Shown piece after piece: positions 8,252-16,611 of a stretch of DNA of 64,000 bases. The stretch comes from Sphingobium sp. CECT 9361 (GTDB lineage: Bacteria > Pseudomonadota > Alphaproteobacteria > Sphingomonadales > Sphingomonadaceae), in the NCBI RefSeq assembly GCF_918741285.1, contig NZ_CAKKNC010000002.1, forward strand, positions 1 to 64,000. The letters are read 5' to 3'. The first letter of the stretch is position 1; each line of letters starts with the position of its first letter. The notes under the pieces are model-generated. The model worked only from the letters and a program-made list of their open reading frames with translations. It made no database searches and was not told where the DNA came from. The translations under genes were made by a program, and so were the position numbers.

Positions 8252-8947
8252 TCAGTGCATATCGACCCGACCTACCCCTTTGATGTTGTTGAACGAATCG
8301 GTCTGGTGACAGGCGAAGCACTGGTTGACGGTTGCGTTTCGTTGGCCGGTGATCGACCTGTCCATCATCTCGAAATGCATCATCAGATGGCTCGGCGGCG
8401 GCTTGTGGCACTGCGCGCATTCCTTCGATTTCGGGCTTGGGTGAAGGAAGCCGACGATTTTCCACGTGTCGGTGGCATGGCAAGTCGCACATTTTGGCCC
8501 GAAGAATTCCTGGTGCTTGTCCTTGAAGACGTGGCACCCCTTGCAATCGAGCGCGACGGGCTTGCCCGCTTGGCGGATCGCGAGCTTCTCGAGAACGGCG
8601 TGGTCCATCTTGATGGGGCGTTTGTCGCGCCCTTGGTGCTCCACATGACAACCACTGCAGGTCGTCACATTGGCGTGGAACACCGTCGAGGGCTTCGACA
8701 GCAGTTCCTTGGCCGGCACGTGGCAGGCAACGCACTTGTCGACAGTGACGCCCTCGTTGGGCGTATGACAGCTCGCACATTTATCTCCGAGGAATGCGTG
8801 AGCCTTGGACAACGGCCCAGGACGGACGGCCGCACTCCAGCCCGGTATCGCGTCGCTGCCGGAGCGATAGATCGAGATCGGCACGGCGATCGCCGCGAGG
8901 ATCGCCGCTGCCACCAGGATCAGCAGGGATGCGGCCGAAAATTTCAT
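8252..8947 (-). CDS. Membrane-anchored seven-heme c-type cytochrome
   Basis: The 231-residue protein has an N-terminal anchor or uncleaved signal (FSAASLLILVAAAILAAIAVPI) and seven CXXCH heme sites: CASCH, CVACH, CSGCH, CKGCH, CATCH, CAQCH and CFACH at about residues 57, 72, 97, 135, 153, 177 and 210. Extra histidines (HANV, KMDHA, HFEMMD) could be distal ligands. It resembles the cytochrome c3/NapC-NrfH-like multiheme families but I cannot place it in a named subfamily. ATG 8947 overlaps the stop of the cytochrome b-like gene (ATGA), which decided the start. It is probably the periplasmic end of an electron path from the reductase at 9629-11599. Confidence 0.85.
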   Translation of the reverse strand: MKFSAASLLILVAAAILAAIAVPISIYRSGSDAIPGWSAAVRPGPLSKAHAFLGDKCASCHTPNEGVTVDKCVACHVPAKELLSKPSTVFHANVTTCSGCHVEHQGRDKRPIKMDHAVLEKLAIRQAGKPVALDCKGCHVFKDKHQEFFGPKCATCHATDTWKIVGFLHPSPKSKECAQCHKPPPSHLMMHFEMMDRSITGQRNATVNQCFACHQTDSFNNIKGVGRVDMH

Positions 8948-9627
8948 CCAAGCCACCTCAACCCGTAATAGATCCCGCTCCAGATGTGCAGCACCAGCAA
9001 CGCATACATCACGATCGAGGCGGCGATGTGCAGGACGACCCAGCGTGCCAGCGTGCGCTTGAGCGTCTCGCGTGCGGTGATCGCGAATTCGAGATCCGAC
9101 ATCGCTCCGAGCAGTTGCCCGAGCGGGACACCGTTAGGGTCGACCACGGCCTGATCCTTGAGCCCCGCCGCGGCCAGCGCGAGACTGTCGTAGCGAGTGC
9201 GCAAGACACCGAGCTCCTTCTGCTGGTCGCGCAAGTCCTGGCCGATGTGAGCGAGGTAGTATCGACCAACGAACCCGCTTGCCACGACCGTGAGCATGGA
9301 CAGGGTCAGTGCAATTCCGAGCGGGCTCTGGAACTTGTGTCCCGAGTGAATGATGCCGAGCAGCGCCCCGACTGCGCCAGCATAGACGTGAAAGGTCAGA
9401 ACAGCGCCGATCGAGACATGCTCTTTCGTGCGCTCCTTTACCCACGGCAGCCGCTTCACGGCCGAATAGGACAGCAGCAGCAGGAAGAGCACTGCCGCGG
9501 CGATGCCGAACAATGAGCCTGTCAGGCTGCCGGGAAAGCGAGGCGCGACGTGCACCAGGAACGCGGGCACGATCAGGACGAGAGCGCTGAGCATGCCGCC
9601 AACGGTGACCTTCTCGCTTTCGGTCAC
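8944..9627 (-). CDS. Cytochrome b-like integral membrane protein
   Basis: The 227-residue protein has about five hydrophobic segments. Histidines face each other in two of them (HVYAGAVGALLGIIHSGH and VVLHIAASIVMYALLVLHIW), the usual arrangement for two b-type hemes in cytochrome b561 or ferric-reductase-like proteins. Between the segments is a soluble, partly helical loop (about residues 125-185). It lies one base after the FAD/2Fe-2S reductase and overlaps the heptaheme cytochrome, so the three make one translational unit. Likely job: carry electrons across the membrane from the cytoplasmic reductase to the periplasmic cytochrome. Confidence 0.75.
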   Translation of the reverse strand: MTESEKVTVGGMLSALVLIVPAFLVHVAPRFPGSLTGSLFGIAAAVLFLLLLSYSAVKRLPWVKERTKEHVSIGAVLTFHVYAGAVGALLGIIHSGHKFQSPLGIALTLSMLTVVASGFVGRYYLAHIGQDLRDQQKELGVLRTRYDSLALAAAGLKDQAVVDPNGVPLGQLLGAMSDLEFAITARETLKRTLARWVVLHIAASIVMYALLVLHIWSGIYYGLRWLG

Positions 9628-9628
9628 G

Positions 9629-11599
9629 TCAGGCGTCCACGACCAGGTTGCTCGCAGATTTTGCTTGGCATGCGAGGATCATGCCGCCCGCCTTCTCGTC
9701 GGCCGAGAGCGCGTCCTCAACCTCCATCGTCACCGTACCTTCGCTAAGCGGCACCTTGCAGCGCCCGCAGATCCCGACCCGGCATTCGAAGTCGATCACA
9801 ACGCCGATCGCTTCGGCAGCCTCGAGCACGGATTGGTCCGGCGCCAGGTTTCCTGACTTCCCGGACTTGGAAAAGTTGACGGTCGCCTGAGCCGAAGGTG
9901 GCGCCGCACCGCCGCCAGCCGCATCCGCCGGCGGAGCCGGGGGCTCGTCGTCGGGCTCCTTATCGGGAACGGGACCGCCTTTGGGCGGCGCGAAGTCCTC
10001 GGTCTTGACCTGATCCGACGGGACGTGGAGTTCCTCCAGCGCCGCTTTGACCGCGTCCATCATCGGCGGCGGGCCGCAAAGATGAATGCGGCGTTTCACG
10101 ATATCGTCGACACAGCCGGCGATGAAGTCCGCCGTGATGAAGCCGACCGGGCCCTTCCAGTCGGTGCCTTCCGCGGACGAGACGATCGACAGGATGGTGA
10201 CGTTCGGGTGCCGACTGGCGAGATACGCGCATTCCTCGCGGAAAATCAGGTCAGCGGGAGTACGAACACCGTAGATAAGGTGGATTTCATACGGGTACGA
10301 TCGATCAGTAAGGTAGCGCAAAACACTCATCATCGGCGTGATGCCCACACCCCCGGCGATCAGGACGATGCCGTCGGCTTCCTTGCCGGTGAAGAAGAAA
10401 TTTCCGGCCGGCGCGGTGATCTCGAGCAGATCGCCAGTCTGTGCATGATCGTGGAGGTGGCGGGACTCTAGGCCATGCTCCTCGCGCTTTACGGTAAGCT
10501 CGATATAGTCGTGCTGGGTGGGCGAAGAAGAGATCGTGTAGGAGCGCCGCACTTTTTGACCGTCAATCTCGGAGGTGATCGACGCATATTGTCCCGGCAG
10601 GAACGTAAAGGGGATCGACTCTAGATTGGGTTCCATCAGCCGGAAAGTCTTGACCGTCGGCGTCTCGTCGAAGATCGCCTTGATCCGCAGGACGCCCTTC
10701 CAGGGCCGTTTGACCGGGGCGGCCGCAGCAACCGGAGCGCCCGCGACGGGCCCCGGCGGCTTCGGTGTGGCCGCCGCCGCAGGCGCGGTGCCGGGCGGCT
10801 GACCCCCGGGAGTCAGCCGCTGCGCCAGGGCGCCGATACGCTGTAGCCGCGCCCGGCGTAGCAGGAATGCCGCAACGAGCGCGGCTGCAAGCAGCAGCAT
10901 GGCGGCGACGTGAAGCCAGGACAGGTCACGAAAGCCGCCGTCCATGATCATGTCGCTTTCCGGTGTCACGCTCATCTCGCGCTTGAACCAGGCGAGCGCG
11001 ATGCGTGGCGGCGGCTGATTTTGGTTCAGGCCTTGCAACGCACTGTTGCCGCTTTCCGCGAGCGACACCCCATCGCGCACCAGGCCGATGGCTGCCTGCG
11101 CAGCCACCGGGTCGTTCGACGATTGGGCGCGATGGAGTTCGACCTGCCCGGCCGTGACGGCCGCCGCGCCCGATCCGAGGCGCGCGATCGCTTCGGTCCT
11201 GATGGCTGCGCGCGTCTTGTCCGTCAGCGCTGGGAAGTTCATCATGGCCGGGTAGAACGGCTTGCCGCCTACGATCCCGCAGCAGCCTGCTTCGGCTCCA
11301 GCTGCTTCCCCGCCACCTGGGGATGGCGACATCATCCCCTTCATCATGCCCGTCATTCCGCCCGCGGGGGGAGGGGCGGGTGCGCCCTGCGGGGCTGCCA
11401 CCTTTGTGTCGGCTGCCGGCATTGCGTTCGCCGGTGCGGCAGCGGCGCCCGGATGATGCGAAGCGTGCTCGGAGGGCGACGCCTGCGCCAGCGCCGCTGA
11501 GGATCCGAAGAGCGCCATTGGCGCCGCGAATCCCAGCCGAACGATTTTCATCGTCGTCCACGTACGGCGCGAGATGATCTGGGCAGGACCGTACTTCAC
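9629..11599 (-). CDS. Membrane-bound FAD/NAD(P)H reductase with C-terminal 2Fe-2S ferredoxin domain and periplasmic N-domain
   Basis: The 656-residue fusion has a signal sequence (IVRLGFAAPMALFGSSAALA), then a periplasmic Met/Ala/Pro-rich part with a GCCG cysteine pair and TGMMKGMMSPSPGG. One membrane helix (LSWLHVAAMLLLAAALVAAF) near residue 240 is followed by a cytoplasmic ferredoxin-NADP reductase module with the FAD motif RRSYTISSSP and nucleotide motifs GGVGITPMMSVLRYL and LCGPPPMMDAV. A Pro-rich linker leads to a plant-type [2Fe-2S] domain (CRVGICGRCKVPL with the last Cys in ILACQAK). GTG 11599 has an AAGGA site; ATG 11551 is the alternative. Followed by cytochrome b- and c-type genes, it should feed NAD(P)H electrons to them. 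Confidence 0.85.
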   Translation of the reverse strand: MKYGPAQIISRRTWTTMKIVRLGFAAPMALFGSSAALAQASPSEHASHHPGAAAAPANAMPAADTKVAAPQGAPAPPPAGGMTGMMKGMMSPSPGGGEAAGAEAGCCGIVGGKPFYPAMMNFPALTDKTRAAIRTEAIARLGSGAAAVTAGQVELHRAQSSNDPVAAQAAIGLVRDGVSLAESGNSALQGLNQNQPPPRIALAWFKREMSVTPESDMIMDGGFRDLSWLHVAAMLLLAAALVAAFLLRRARLQRIGALAQRLTPGGQPPGTAPAAAATPKPPGPVAGAPVAAAAPVKRPWKGVLRIKAIFDETPTVKTFRLMEPNLESIPFTFLPGQYASITSEIDGQKVRRSYTISSSPTQHDYIELTVKREEHGLESRHLHDHAQTGDLLEITAPAGNFFFTGKEADGIVLIAGGVGITPMMSVLRYLTDRSYPYEIHLIYGVRTPADLIFREECAYLASRHPNVTILSIVSSAEGTDWKGPVGFITADFIAGCVDDIVKRRIHLCGPPPMMDAVKAALEELHVPSDQVKTEDFAPPKGGPVPDKEPDDEPPAPPADAAGGGAAPPSAQATVNFSKSGKSGNLAPDQSVLEAAEAIGVVIDFECRVGICGRCKVPLSEGTVTMEVEDALSADEKAGGMILACQAKSASNLVVDA

Positions 11600-11999
11600 A
11601 TCAGGATTCCTTACTTGTCATCCTTCATCGGCATCGGTTGGGCCGCGGCCGGCATCGGCGCCGGCTTGGCAATCGACAGCTTGGACTGCCGGCGGAGCGG
11701 CGCTGGTGCCGCTCCCTCAGGCACGAGTTGCGGCCTCTTTGTGCTGAAATTTCCGCAGTTGATGGGTGACTTATCGAGTTATTCGTCATGCGACAAGTGT
11801 CGCGAGCAGTGCCGCCGGCGCAGGGCCGGGGGGGGGGGCGCTGCGCCGACGACATCGAGATCAGGGGCGCGAGCACTGGAGCCTGAACCCACGCCACCCG
11901 TTCCAGGCAAGCATCGACGATCGTTGTCGCGCCGCTCACCGTCCAAAGAGCCATTGTTGAACCACCATTGCCAAATTCCCCGCGGGCGAGAGTTTCACG
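11600..11999 (-). other. 400-base stretch upstream of the reductase: palindrome, candidate promoter and a C-terminal gene scrap
   Basis: At 11611-11690 a minus-strand frame ends in PMPAAAQPMPMKDDK, like the end of the lipoprotein at 12000-12410 (PMPMKDDM), so this is probably a duplicated tail without a start. At 11790-11803 is a perfect palindrome GCGACAAGTGTCGC; on the minus strand its TTGTCG could be a -35, followed 17 bases later by TAAGTC, giving a possible promoter for the reductase operon. An 11-G run lies at 11828-11838. No other gene is seen. Confidence 0.4.
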
Positions 12000-12410
12000 C
12001 TACATGTCGTCTTTCATCGGCATGGGCTCGTCGTCTTCCATCGGCATGGCCTTATCCTTCGGCATGGCCTTATCCTTGCCGGTATCCGGCTTGGCCGTGG
12101 AGTTGCCCATCGGCATCTTATCATCCATCATGCCGCCGGCCCCCATCTGATCGTCCGCCATTCCGCCCTGGCCTGCACCCATCTGGTTGCCTTGCTGAGT
12201 GGACATCCGATTGTGCATCTCGGCCGCCACTCCCTGCTCGTGGTGCTCTTCCCTGCTTTCGTCTTCCGGCAGCGCGACGTTCTCGTCACCAGCCGTGATA
12301 TTGGCCGGTGCGTCTTTTGAACCGTCGCACGCTGTCACGCTCAAGAGCGCTAACATGGCGGCTGTGGAGGCGAAAACCGGTCGGCGGATACTCCTTCTTA
12401 GGTTCTTCAT
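12000..12410 (-). CDS. Met/Asp-rich lipoprotein, probable periplasmic metal binder
   Basis: The 136-residue protein has a lipoprotein signal (STAAMLALLSVTAC, lipid-modified Cys). Its mature region is hydrophilic and full of Met, Asp and Lys: NQMGAGQGGMADDQMGAGG, DKAMPKDKAMPMEDDEP and the end MPMKDDM. Such Met-rich, unstructured exported proteins often bind Cu(I); the copper genes all around support this but do not prove it. ATG 12410 has a perfect AAGGAG site; just 5' of it is the palindrome TTTCAAC-G-GTTGAAA (12422-12436), which could fold in the mRNA next to the ribosome site or bind a regulator. Confidence 0.65.
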   Translation of the reverse strand: MKNLRRSIRRPVFASTAAMLALLSVTACDGSKDAPANITAGDENVALPEDESREEHHEQGVAAEMHNRMSTQQGNQMGAGQGGMADDQMGAGGMMDDKMPMGNSTAKPDTGKDKAMPKDKAMPMEDDEPMPMKDDM

Positions 12411-12579
12411 AGTCTTACTCCTTTCAACGGTTGAAACTCTGTACTGTCTCCGCAGCGTAATTCCTGGCAGCGGAGAGATGCTGTCACCCTCGTCGCTCGC
12501 CAAGTCGCTACAAGTAAAGCAGTCGGTTGCCCGACGCAGAGACTCTATGGCGACTCGACGAGCGACTCAGGTCGCGCGA

Positions 12580-12798
12580 CTATTGTGCGAGGATCTGCTG
12601 GCACCGTGCGTGGCTGAGATTCATCGGGTTCATGCCCATGCCCTTCATCTCGTTGTGGTCGTGCGTCGTGTTGGTGCCCATGGTTTGTTCCATGCGCTCG
12701 CAACTAGCCCGCTGTTCGGGAGTTGCGTCCCTCATCGTCGCGCACCCCGCAAGCGGAACCAGGGAGAGCGACGCGGTTGCTGCCATAAGAAGTTTCAT
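12580..12798 (-). CDS. Small lipoprotein of unknown function
   Basis: The 72-residue product has a short signal ending in a lipobox (SLVPLAGC). The remainder contains two further cysteines (RASCERMEQ and HARCQQILAQ), His and Met residues (TTHDHNEMKGMGMNPMNL). An AAAGGTAAC site precedes ATG 12798. It lies between merR and the Met-rich lipoprotein, all on the minus strand, and could be transcribed from the merR composite promoter. Metal binding through His/Met/Cys is plausible but unproven; I do not recognise the family. Confidence 0.6.
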   Translation of the reverse strand: MKLLMAATASLSLVPLAGCATMRDATPEQRASCERMEQTMGTNTTHDHNEMKGMGMNPMNLSHARCQQILAQ

Positions 12799-12972
12799 GA
12801 TGTTACCTTTCTCTGTTCGGTTGTATGCCCCGCAGTCCCTCTCCCGAGCTCAAATGGCCCGTTCTTCTGTCCGATCGATTTGCGGGTAGAGACCGCCGGC
12901 AGTTAGTCGCAGCGCGCGGATCGCCAGCTCCGCTGCCTCCGCGCGGGTCACATTGGGGTAGGGGGCCAAATC

Positions 12973-13410
12973 TCATGCCGTCGCCCCGCTGGCGCCGAAA
13001 GCAGGGGCGCTTGTGTTCGCGAGGTGCGCAAGAATCGGACAGTCAGAAACCGGAGCATCCACCGGGCACTCGGCGGCGAGCCCCTCGAGTGCATCCTTGA
13101 TGCGATTGAGATCGATGATCCGGGAAGTGGACTCCGCGATCTTCCTCTCCGTAATGTCCAGAACGTCCGCGGCGCGAGCGGTGTCCGAAGCCTGCAACGT
13201 GAGAAGCAGACCGATTTCGGCGAGCGTAAAGCCAAGCTGTTGCGCCTTGCGGATGAAGCGCACTCGCTCGAGGTCGCTCTCCGCGTACAAGCGGTAACCC
13301 GCCGACGAGCGTGCGGGGTGCGGCAGGAGACCGTTGCGCTCATAATAGCGAATGGTGTCGGGCCGGACGCCAACTGCCTTCGCGAAAGCGCCAATGGTCA
13401 AGCCAGCCAT
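12973..13410 (-). CDS. MerR-family metal-type transcription regulator
   Basis: The 145-residue regulator starts MAGLTIGAFAKAVGVRPDTI with a MerR helix-turn-helix and wing (RYYERNGLLP, GYRLYAESDLERVRFI), then a dimerisation helix and a C-terminal loop ECPVDAPVSDCPILAHL. The two cysteines are CX8C, as in PbrR/ZntR-like sensors, but the third residue normally Cys in +2-ion sensors (or Ser in CueR) aligns with Ala in TARAADVL. The inducer therefore cannot be named. Its own promoter is composite element 3, so it is probably autoregulated. The same operator sequence lies upstream of copA, the dehydrogenases, manA, GT4 and fnr2, making it the best candidate regulator of those units. Confidence 0.88.
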   Translation of the reverse strand: MAGLTIGAFAKAVGVRPDTIRYYERNGLLPHPARSSAGYRLYAESDLERVRFIRKAQQLGFTLAEIGLLLTLQASDTARAADVLDITERKIAESTSRIIDLNRIKDALEGLAAECPVDAPVSDCPILAHLANTSAPAFGASGATA

Positions 13411-13428
13411 GAATTACCTCCGCCACCC

Positions 13429-13483
13429 CTATCGCGCTTGGATCATAGTCCAGGGTCAAGGCCGTTCTTTTGACCGAGGTCAA
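13429..13483 (-). promoter_or_regulatory. Composite promoter 3: MerR-type operator plus FNR box, upstream of merR
   Basis: On the minus strand: FNR-like box TTGACCTCGGTCAA (13470-13483), ten bases, -35 TTGACC (13454-13459), dyad CTGGACTATGATCCA in a 19-base spacer and CGATAG (13429-13434), followed by GGAGGT and the merR start. This is probably the ancestral copy, because here the operator precedes an intact regulator gene. The rest of 13484-13762 contains no gene I can support. Confidence 0.78.
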
Positions 13484-13762
13484 AAATCCAAGGTCCGAGA
13501 TCGGGATAGAAAAAAGGGCCAAGGGGGCGTCGTACCTCGACCATCGAGGCGGTTGGTGGTTCCGACTGCACGTCAAGCTCGTCGTTGATGCCCGGCAGCC
13601 CGACGGTGCTAAAGGCGTCGCCGCGAGCGGCGATCACGACGGCGGTAGCTCGGGCCCTGCCTCGCGCGCCGCCCGGTCGATTTTTCTGGTCGTCAGCGGC
13701 CATGCTGTGGTTGCTGCCTGCGATTGGTTCACCCGATCATTCGGCTCGATCGCGTCACGTCT

Positions 13763-13776
13763 TTGACGCAGATCAA
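13763..13776 (+). promoter_or_regulatory. FNR box upstream of phosphoketolase
   Basis: TTGACGCAGATCAA, an imperfect dyad close to the FNR/FixK consensus TTGAT-N4-ATCAA. Exactly the same 14 bases occur at 31773, 37676 and 45161. A class II arrangement (centre at -41.5) would place the start of transcription near 13811, 37 bases before the coding start. Confidence 0.75.
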
Positions 13777-13847
13777 AGCCTGCCAGTGCAGGTCGGACGA
13801 AAAGCAAGTGGGTCGGGCACAAGCTGTTCACGTCGAGGAGATTGAGC

Positions 13848-16262
13848 TTGACCGATCATGCAGACAATAGTCCGGCGATAAGCGGTCTCTCGGACACGCA
13901 GGCGATGCTGATCGACCGTTATTGGCGCGCGGCGAATTATCTCTCTGTCGGGCAGATTTACCTGCTCGACAACCCGCTCCTTCGAGCGCCGCTGACGCCC
14001 GAACACGTCAAGCCGCGGTTGCTCGGCCATTGGGGGACGACGCCGGGGCTGAACTTCATCTACGCCCATCTCAACCGCATCATCCGCGCCCGCGATACCG
14101 ATCTCCTCTACGTTTGTGGGCCGGGTCATGGCGGGCCGGGAATGGTCGCCAACACCTGGCTCGAAGGTACCTACAGCGAGATCTATCCGGCGATCAGCGA
14201 CGACGAGGAGGGCATGCGTCAGCTCTTCCGTCAATTCTCCTTCCCCGGCGGCATCCCGAGCCACGCCGCGCCAGAAACCCCGGGCTCCATCCACGAGGGT
14301 GGGGAGCTCGGCTATGCGCTCGTCCACGCCTATGGCGCGGCATTCGACAATCCCGGTTTGGTGGTCGCCTGCGTGATCGGCGACGGTGAGGCCGAGACCG
14401 GCCCGCTCGCCGCTTCCTGGCACAGCAACAAGTTCCTCGATCCTGTGCATGACGGCGTGGTGCTGCCGATTCTGCACCTTAACGGCTACAAAATCGCAGG
14501 TCCCACCATTCTGGGGCGGTCGGACGACACGGTACTGCGCCAGCTCCTCGAGGGCTATGGTCACGAGCCCTTCTTCGTTGAGGGCAGCGATCCGATGGAC
14601 ATGCACCGGCAGATGGCGGCGACGTTGGACCGCGTCTTCGACCGGATCGCGGAAATTCAGCACGCCGCCCGCGCCGGGGAGGCTCCTGGCACGATCGGTT
14701 GGCCCATGATCGTGTTGCGCAGTCCGAAGGGCTGGACTGGTCCCAAGGACGTCGACGGCAAGAGGGTCGAAGGCTTCTGGCGGGCGCATCAAGTGCCGAT
14801 CGCCGAGGCGCGGGAGAATGCCGCCCACCGCCGGCTGCTCGAGGAATGGATGCAAAGCTATCGTCCCGAGGAGCTGTTTGATGCGGCCGGCCGGCTTTTG
14901 CCCGAGCTACGCGCGCTGGCTCCCGCCGGTGACAAGCGGATGGGATCCACACCTTATGCCAATGGCGGCCGGCTGCGTCGCGCACTCAGGCGCCCCGACT
15001 GGCGCGACCATGCGGTGGCGGTCCCGAGATCCGGCGGCGCGATCGGCGAGGCGACGCGGGAACTGGGCAAGTATCTCGCCGACGTGCTCCGACTGAATGC
15101 GGACGCCCGCAACTTCCGTGTCATGGGACCAGACGAGACCGCGTCGAACCGCCTGGACGCGGTGTTCGAGGTGACCGACCGCGCCTGGATGCAGCGGATC
15201 GAGCCTTATGACGAGCACCTTGCCCGCGGCGGGCGGGTCATGGAAATACTGTCCGAGCATCTCTGCCAGGGCTGGCTTGAAGGCTATCTGCTGACCGGAC
15301 GGCACGGACTGTTCAACTGCTACGAGGCGTTCGTCCACATCGTCGACTCGATGTTCAACCAGCATGCCAAATGGCTGAAGGTCTCGCGCGGACTGGACTG
15401 GCGTCGGCCGATCGCCTCGTTCAACTATCTGCTGACCAGTCATGTCTGGCGGCAGGACCACAACGGCTTCAGCCATCAGGATCCGGGTTTCATCGATCTG
15501 GTTGTCAATAAAAAGGCCGATGTGGTCAGGGTATATCTGCCACCGGATGCCAACTGCCTGCTGCGCGTGGCTGACCACTGCCTGGGCACCCACGACCGGA
15601 TCAACGTGATCGTGGCCGGCAAGCAACCGGCACCTCAATGGCTGACCGCCGACGAGGCGGAGACGCATTGCGCTGCGGGGGTGGGCATATGGGACTGGGC
15701 GGGCACCGATCGCGACGGCAGGGAGCCGGATGTCGTCATGGCTTGCGCCGGCGACGTGCCGACGCTCGAGACGCTTGCGGCCGTCGACCTCCTTCGTCAG
15801 CACATTCCCGAACTGAAGATCCGGGTGGTGAACGTCGTCGACTTGATGACGCTTCAGCCAAGAAGCGAACATCCACACGGCCTCAGTGACAACGACTTCG
15901 ACAGCCTGTTCACTCGAAACAAGCCGATCGTCTTTGCCTTCCATGGCTATCCGTACCTCATTCACCGGCTGACCTACCGGCGAGCCAACCACGCCAATCT
16001 TCATGTCCGCGGCTTCAAGGAGGAGGGGACGACCACAACACCGTTCGACATGGTCGTGCGCAACGATCTTGATCGGTTCCATCTGGCAATGGATGTGATC
16101 GACCGTGTGCCGGGCCTTGCCGACACCACCGCGCACGCCAAGCAAGCGTTTCGCGACCGGCTGATCGAGCACAAACAATATATAACGGCCTATGGTGAGG
16201 ACATGCCCGGGATTCGCGAGTGGAGTTGGCCTTACCGGGCTGCGTCCGACGCAGGCGATTGA
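13848..16262 (+). CDS. xfp: Xylulose-5-phosphate/fructose-6-phosphate phosphoketolase
   Basis: The 804-residue thiamine-diphosphate enzyme splits xylulose 5-phosphate (or fructose 6-phosphate) with phosphate into acetyl phosphate and glyceraldehyde 3-phosphate (or erythrose 4-phosphate). Family words are intact: [70 protein letters not shown], the ThDP motif [13 protein letters not shown], and [13 protein letters not shown]. Length is standard. TTG 13848 is preferred to TTG 13842 because AGGAG at 13836-13840 is then correctly spaced. An FNR box 72 bases upstream suggests induction at low oxygen. Its product acetyl phosphate can be used by AckA encoded at 39105-40322. Confidence 0.97.
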   Translation: MTDHADNSPAISGLSDTQAMLIDRYWRAANYLSVGQIYLLDNPLLRAPLTPEHVKPRLLGHWGTTPGLNFIYAHLNRIIRARDTDLLYVCGPGHGGPGMVANTWLEGTYSEIYPAISDDEEGMRQLFRQFSFPGGIPSHAAPETPGSIHEGGELGYALVHAYGAAFDNPGLVVACVIGDGEAETGPLAASWHSNKFLDPVHDGVVLPILHLNGYKIAGPTILGRSDDTVLRQLLEGYGHEPFFVEGSDPMDMHRQMAATLDRVFDRIAEIQHAARAGEAPGTIGWPMIVLRSPKGWTGPKDVDGKRVEGFWRAHQVPIAEARENAAHRRLLEEWMQSYRPEELFDAAGRLLPELRALAPAGDKRMGSTPYANGGRLRRALRRPDWRDHAVAVPRSGGAIGEATRELGKYLADVLRLNADARNFRVMGPDETASNRLDAVFEVTDRAWMQRIEPYDEHLARGGRVMEILSEHLCQGWLEGYLLTGRHGLFNCYEAFVHIVDSMFNQHAKWLKVSRGLDWRRPIASFNYLLTSHVWRQDHNGFSHQDPGFIDLVVNKKADVVRVYLPPDANCLLRVADHCLGTHDRINVIVAGKQPAPQWLTADEAETHCAAGVGIWDWAGTDRDGREPDVVMACAGDVPTLETLAAVDLLRQHIPELKIRVVNVVDLMTLQPRSEHPHGLSDNDFDSLFTRNKPIVFAFHGYPYLIHRLTYRRANHANLHVRGFKEEGTTTTPFDMVVRNDLDRFHLAMDVIDRVPGLADTTAHAKQAFRDRLIEHKQYITAYGEDMPGIREWSWPYRAASDAGD

Positions 16263-16611
16263 ACCGCCCGTCGAAGTGTGCTGCGTAGCGTCGGCTGCTC
16301 AAGGCTCAAGGCGAGACTGCTCGAGCAGCGGACTACCCGAGATGTCGCTCGTGAGGTTGCGGTGATCGTGGGGGCCGCAGGGTTCTTCCTGATTTGCCTG
16401 ATATGGTTCGACACACCGCCTGCCATACTCAAGAACAATGTCGAGCGCGTGGTAGGCGCTAGCGTTTGGCAGCGCGCCATCCGCTCGCGGGCGCTTCATC
16501 CCCACCTAAACCCGAGCTCCGGAACGTCAGCCTTTGACCTGAGTCAACGGCTAAGGGACGGGATTCCTCTACATTCGCAAGGGAAGCACGCGGTGTCCGC
16601 CGGAGAACAAA
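16263..16611 (+). other. Intergenic stretch between phosphoketolase and oleate hydratase
   Basis: 349 bases without a convincing gene. A plus-strand open stretch includes one hydrophobic segment (VAVIVGAAGFFLICLIWF) but lacks a good start and would run into the hydratase gene, so I do not call it. The only clear signal is the FNR box at 16534-16547. Confidence 0.5.
16534..16547 (+). promoter_or_regulatory. FNR box upstream of oleate hydratase
   Basis: TTGACCTGAGTCAA, a strong TTGAC-N4-GTCAA dyad (FixK/FNR type). With the centre at -41.5, transcription would start near 16582, giving a 30-base leader with the GGAG ribosome site of the hydratase gene. Confidence 0.7.

Noticed and set aside
11828-11838. 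Run of 11 G as a possible phase-variation tract
   Set aside because: It lies outside any supported gene or promoter element; a sequencing or assembly uncertainty is just as likely.
14907-16178. Long minus-strand open frame opposite phosphoketolase
   Set aside because: Shadow of xfp codon bias; no start signal or family resemblance.
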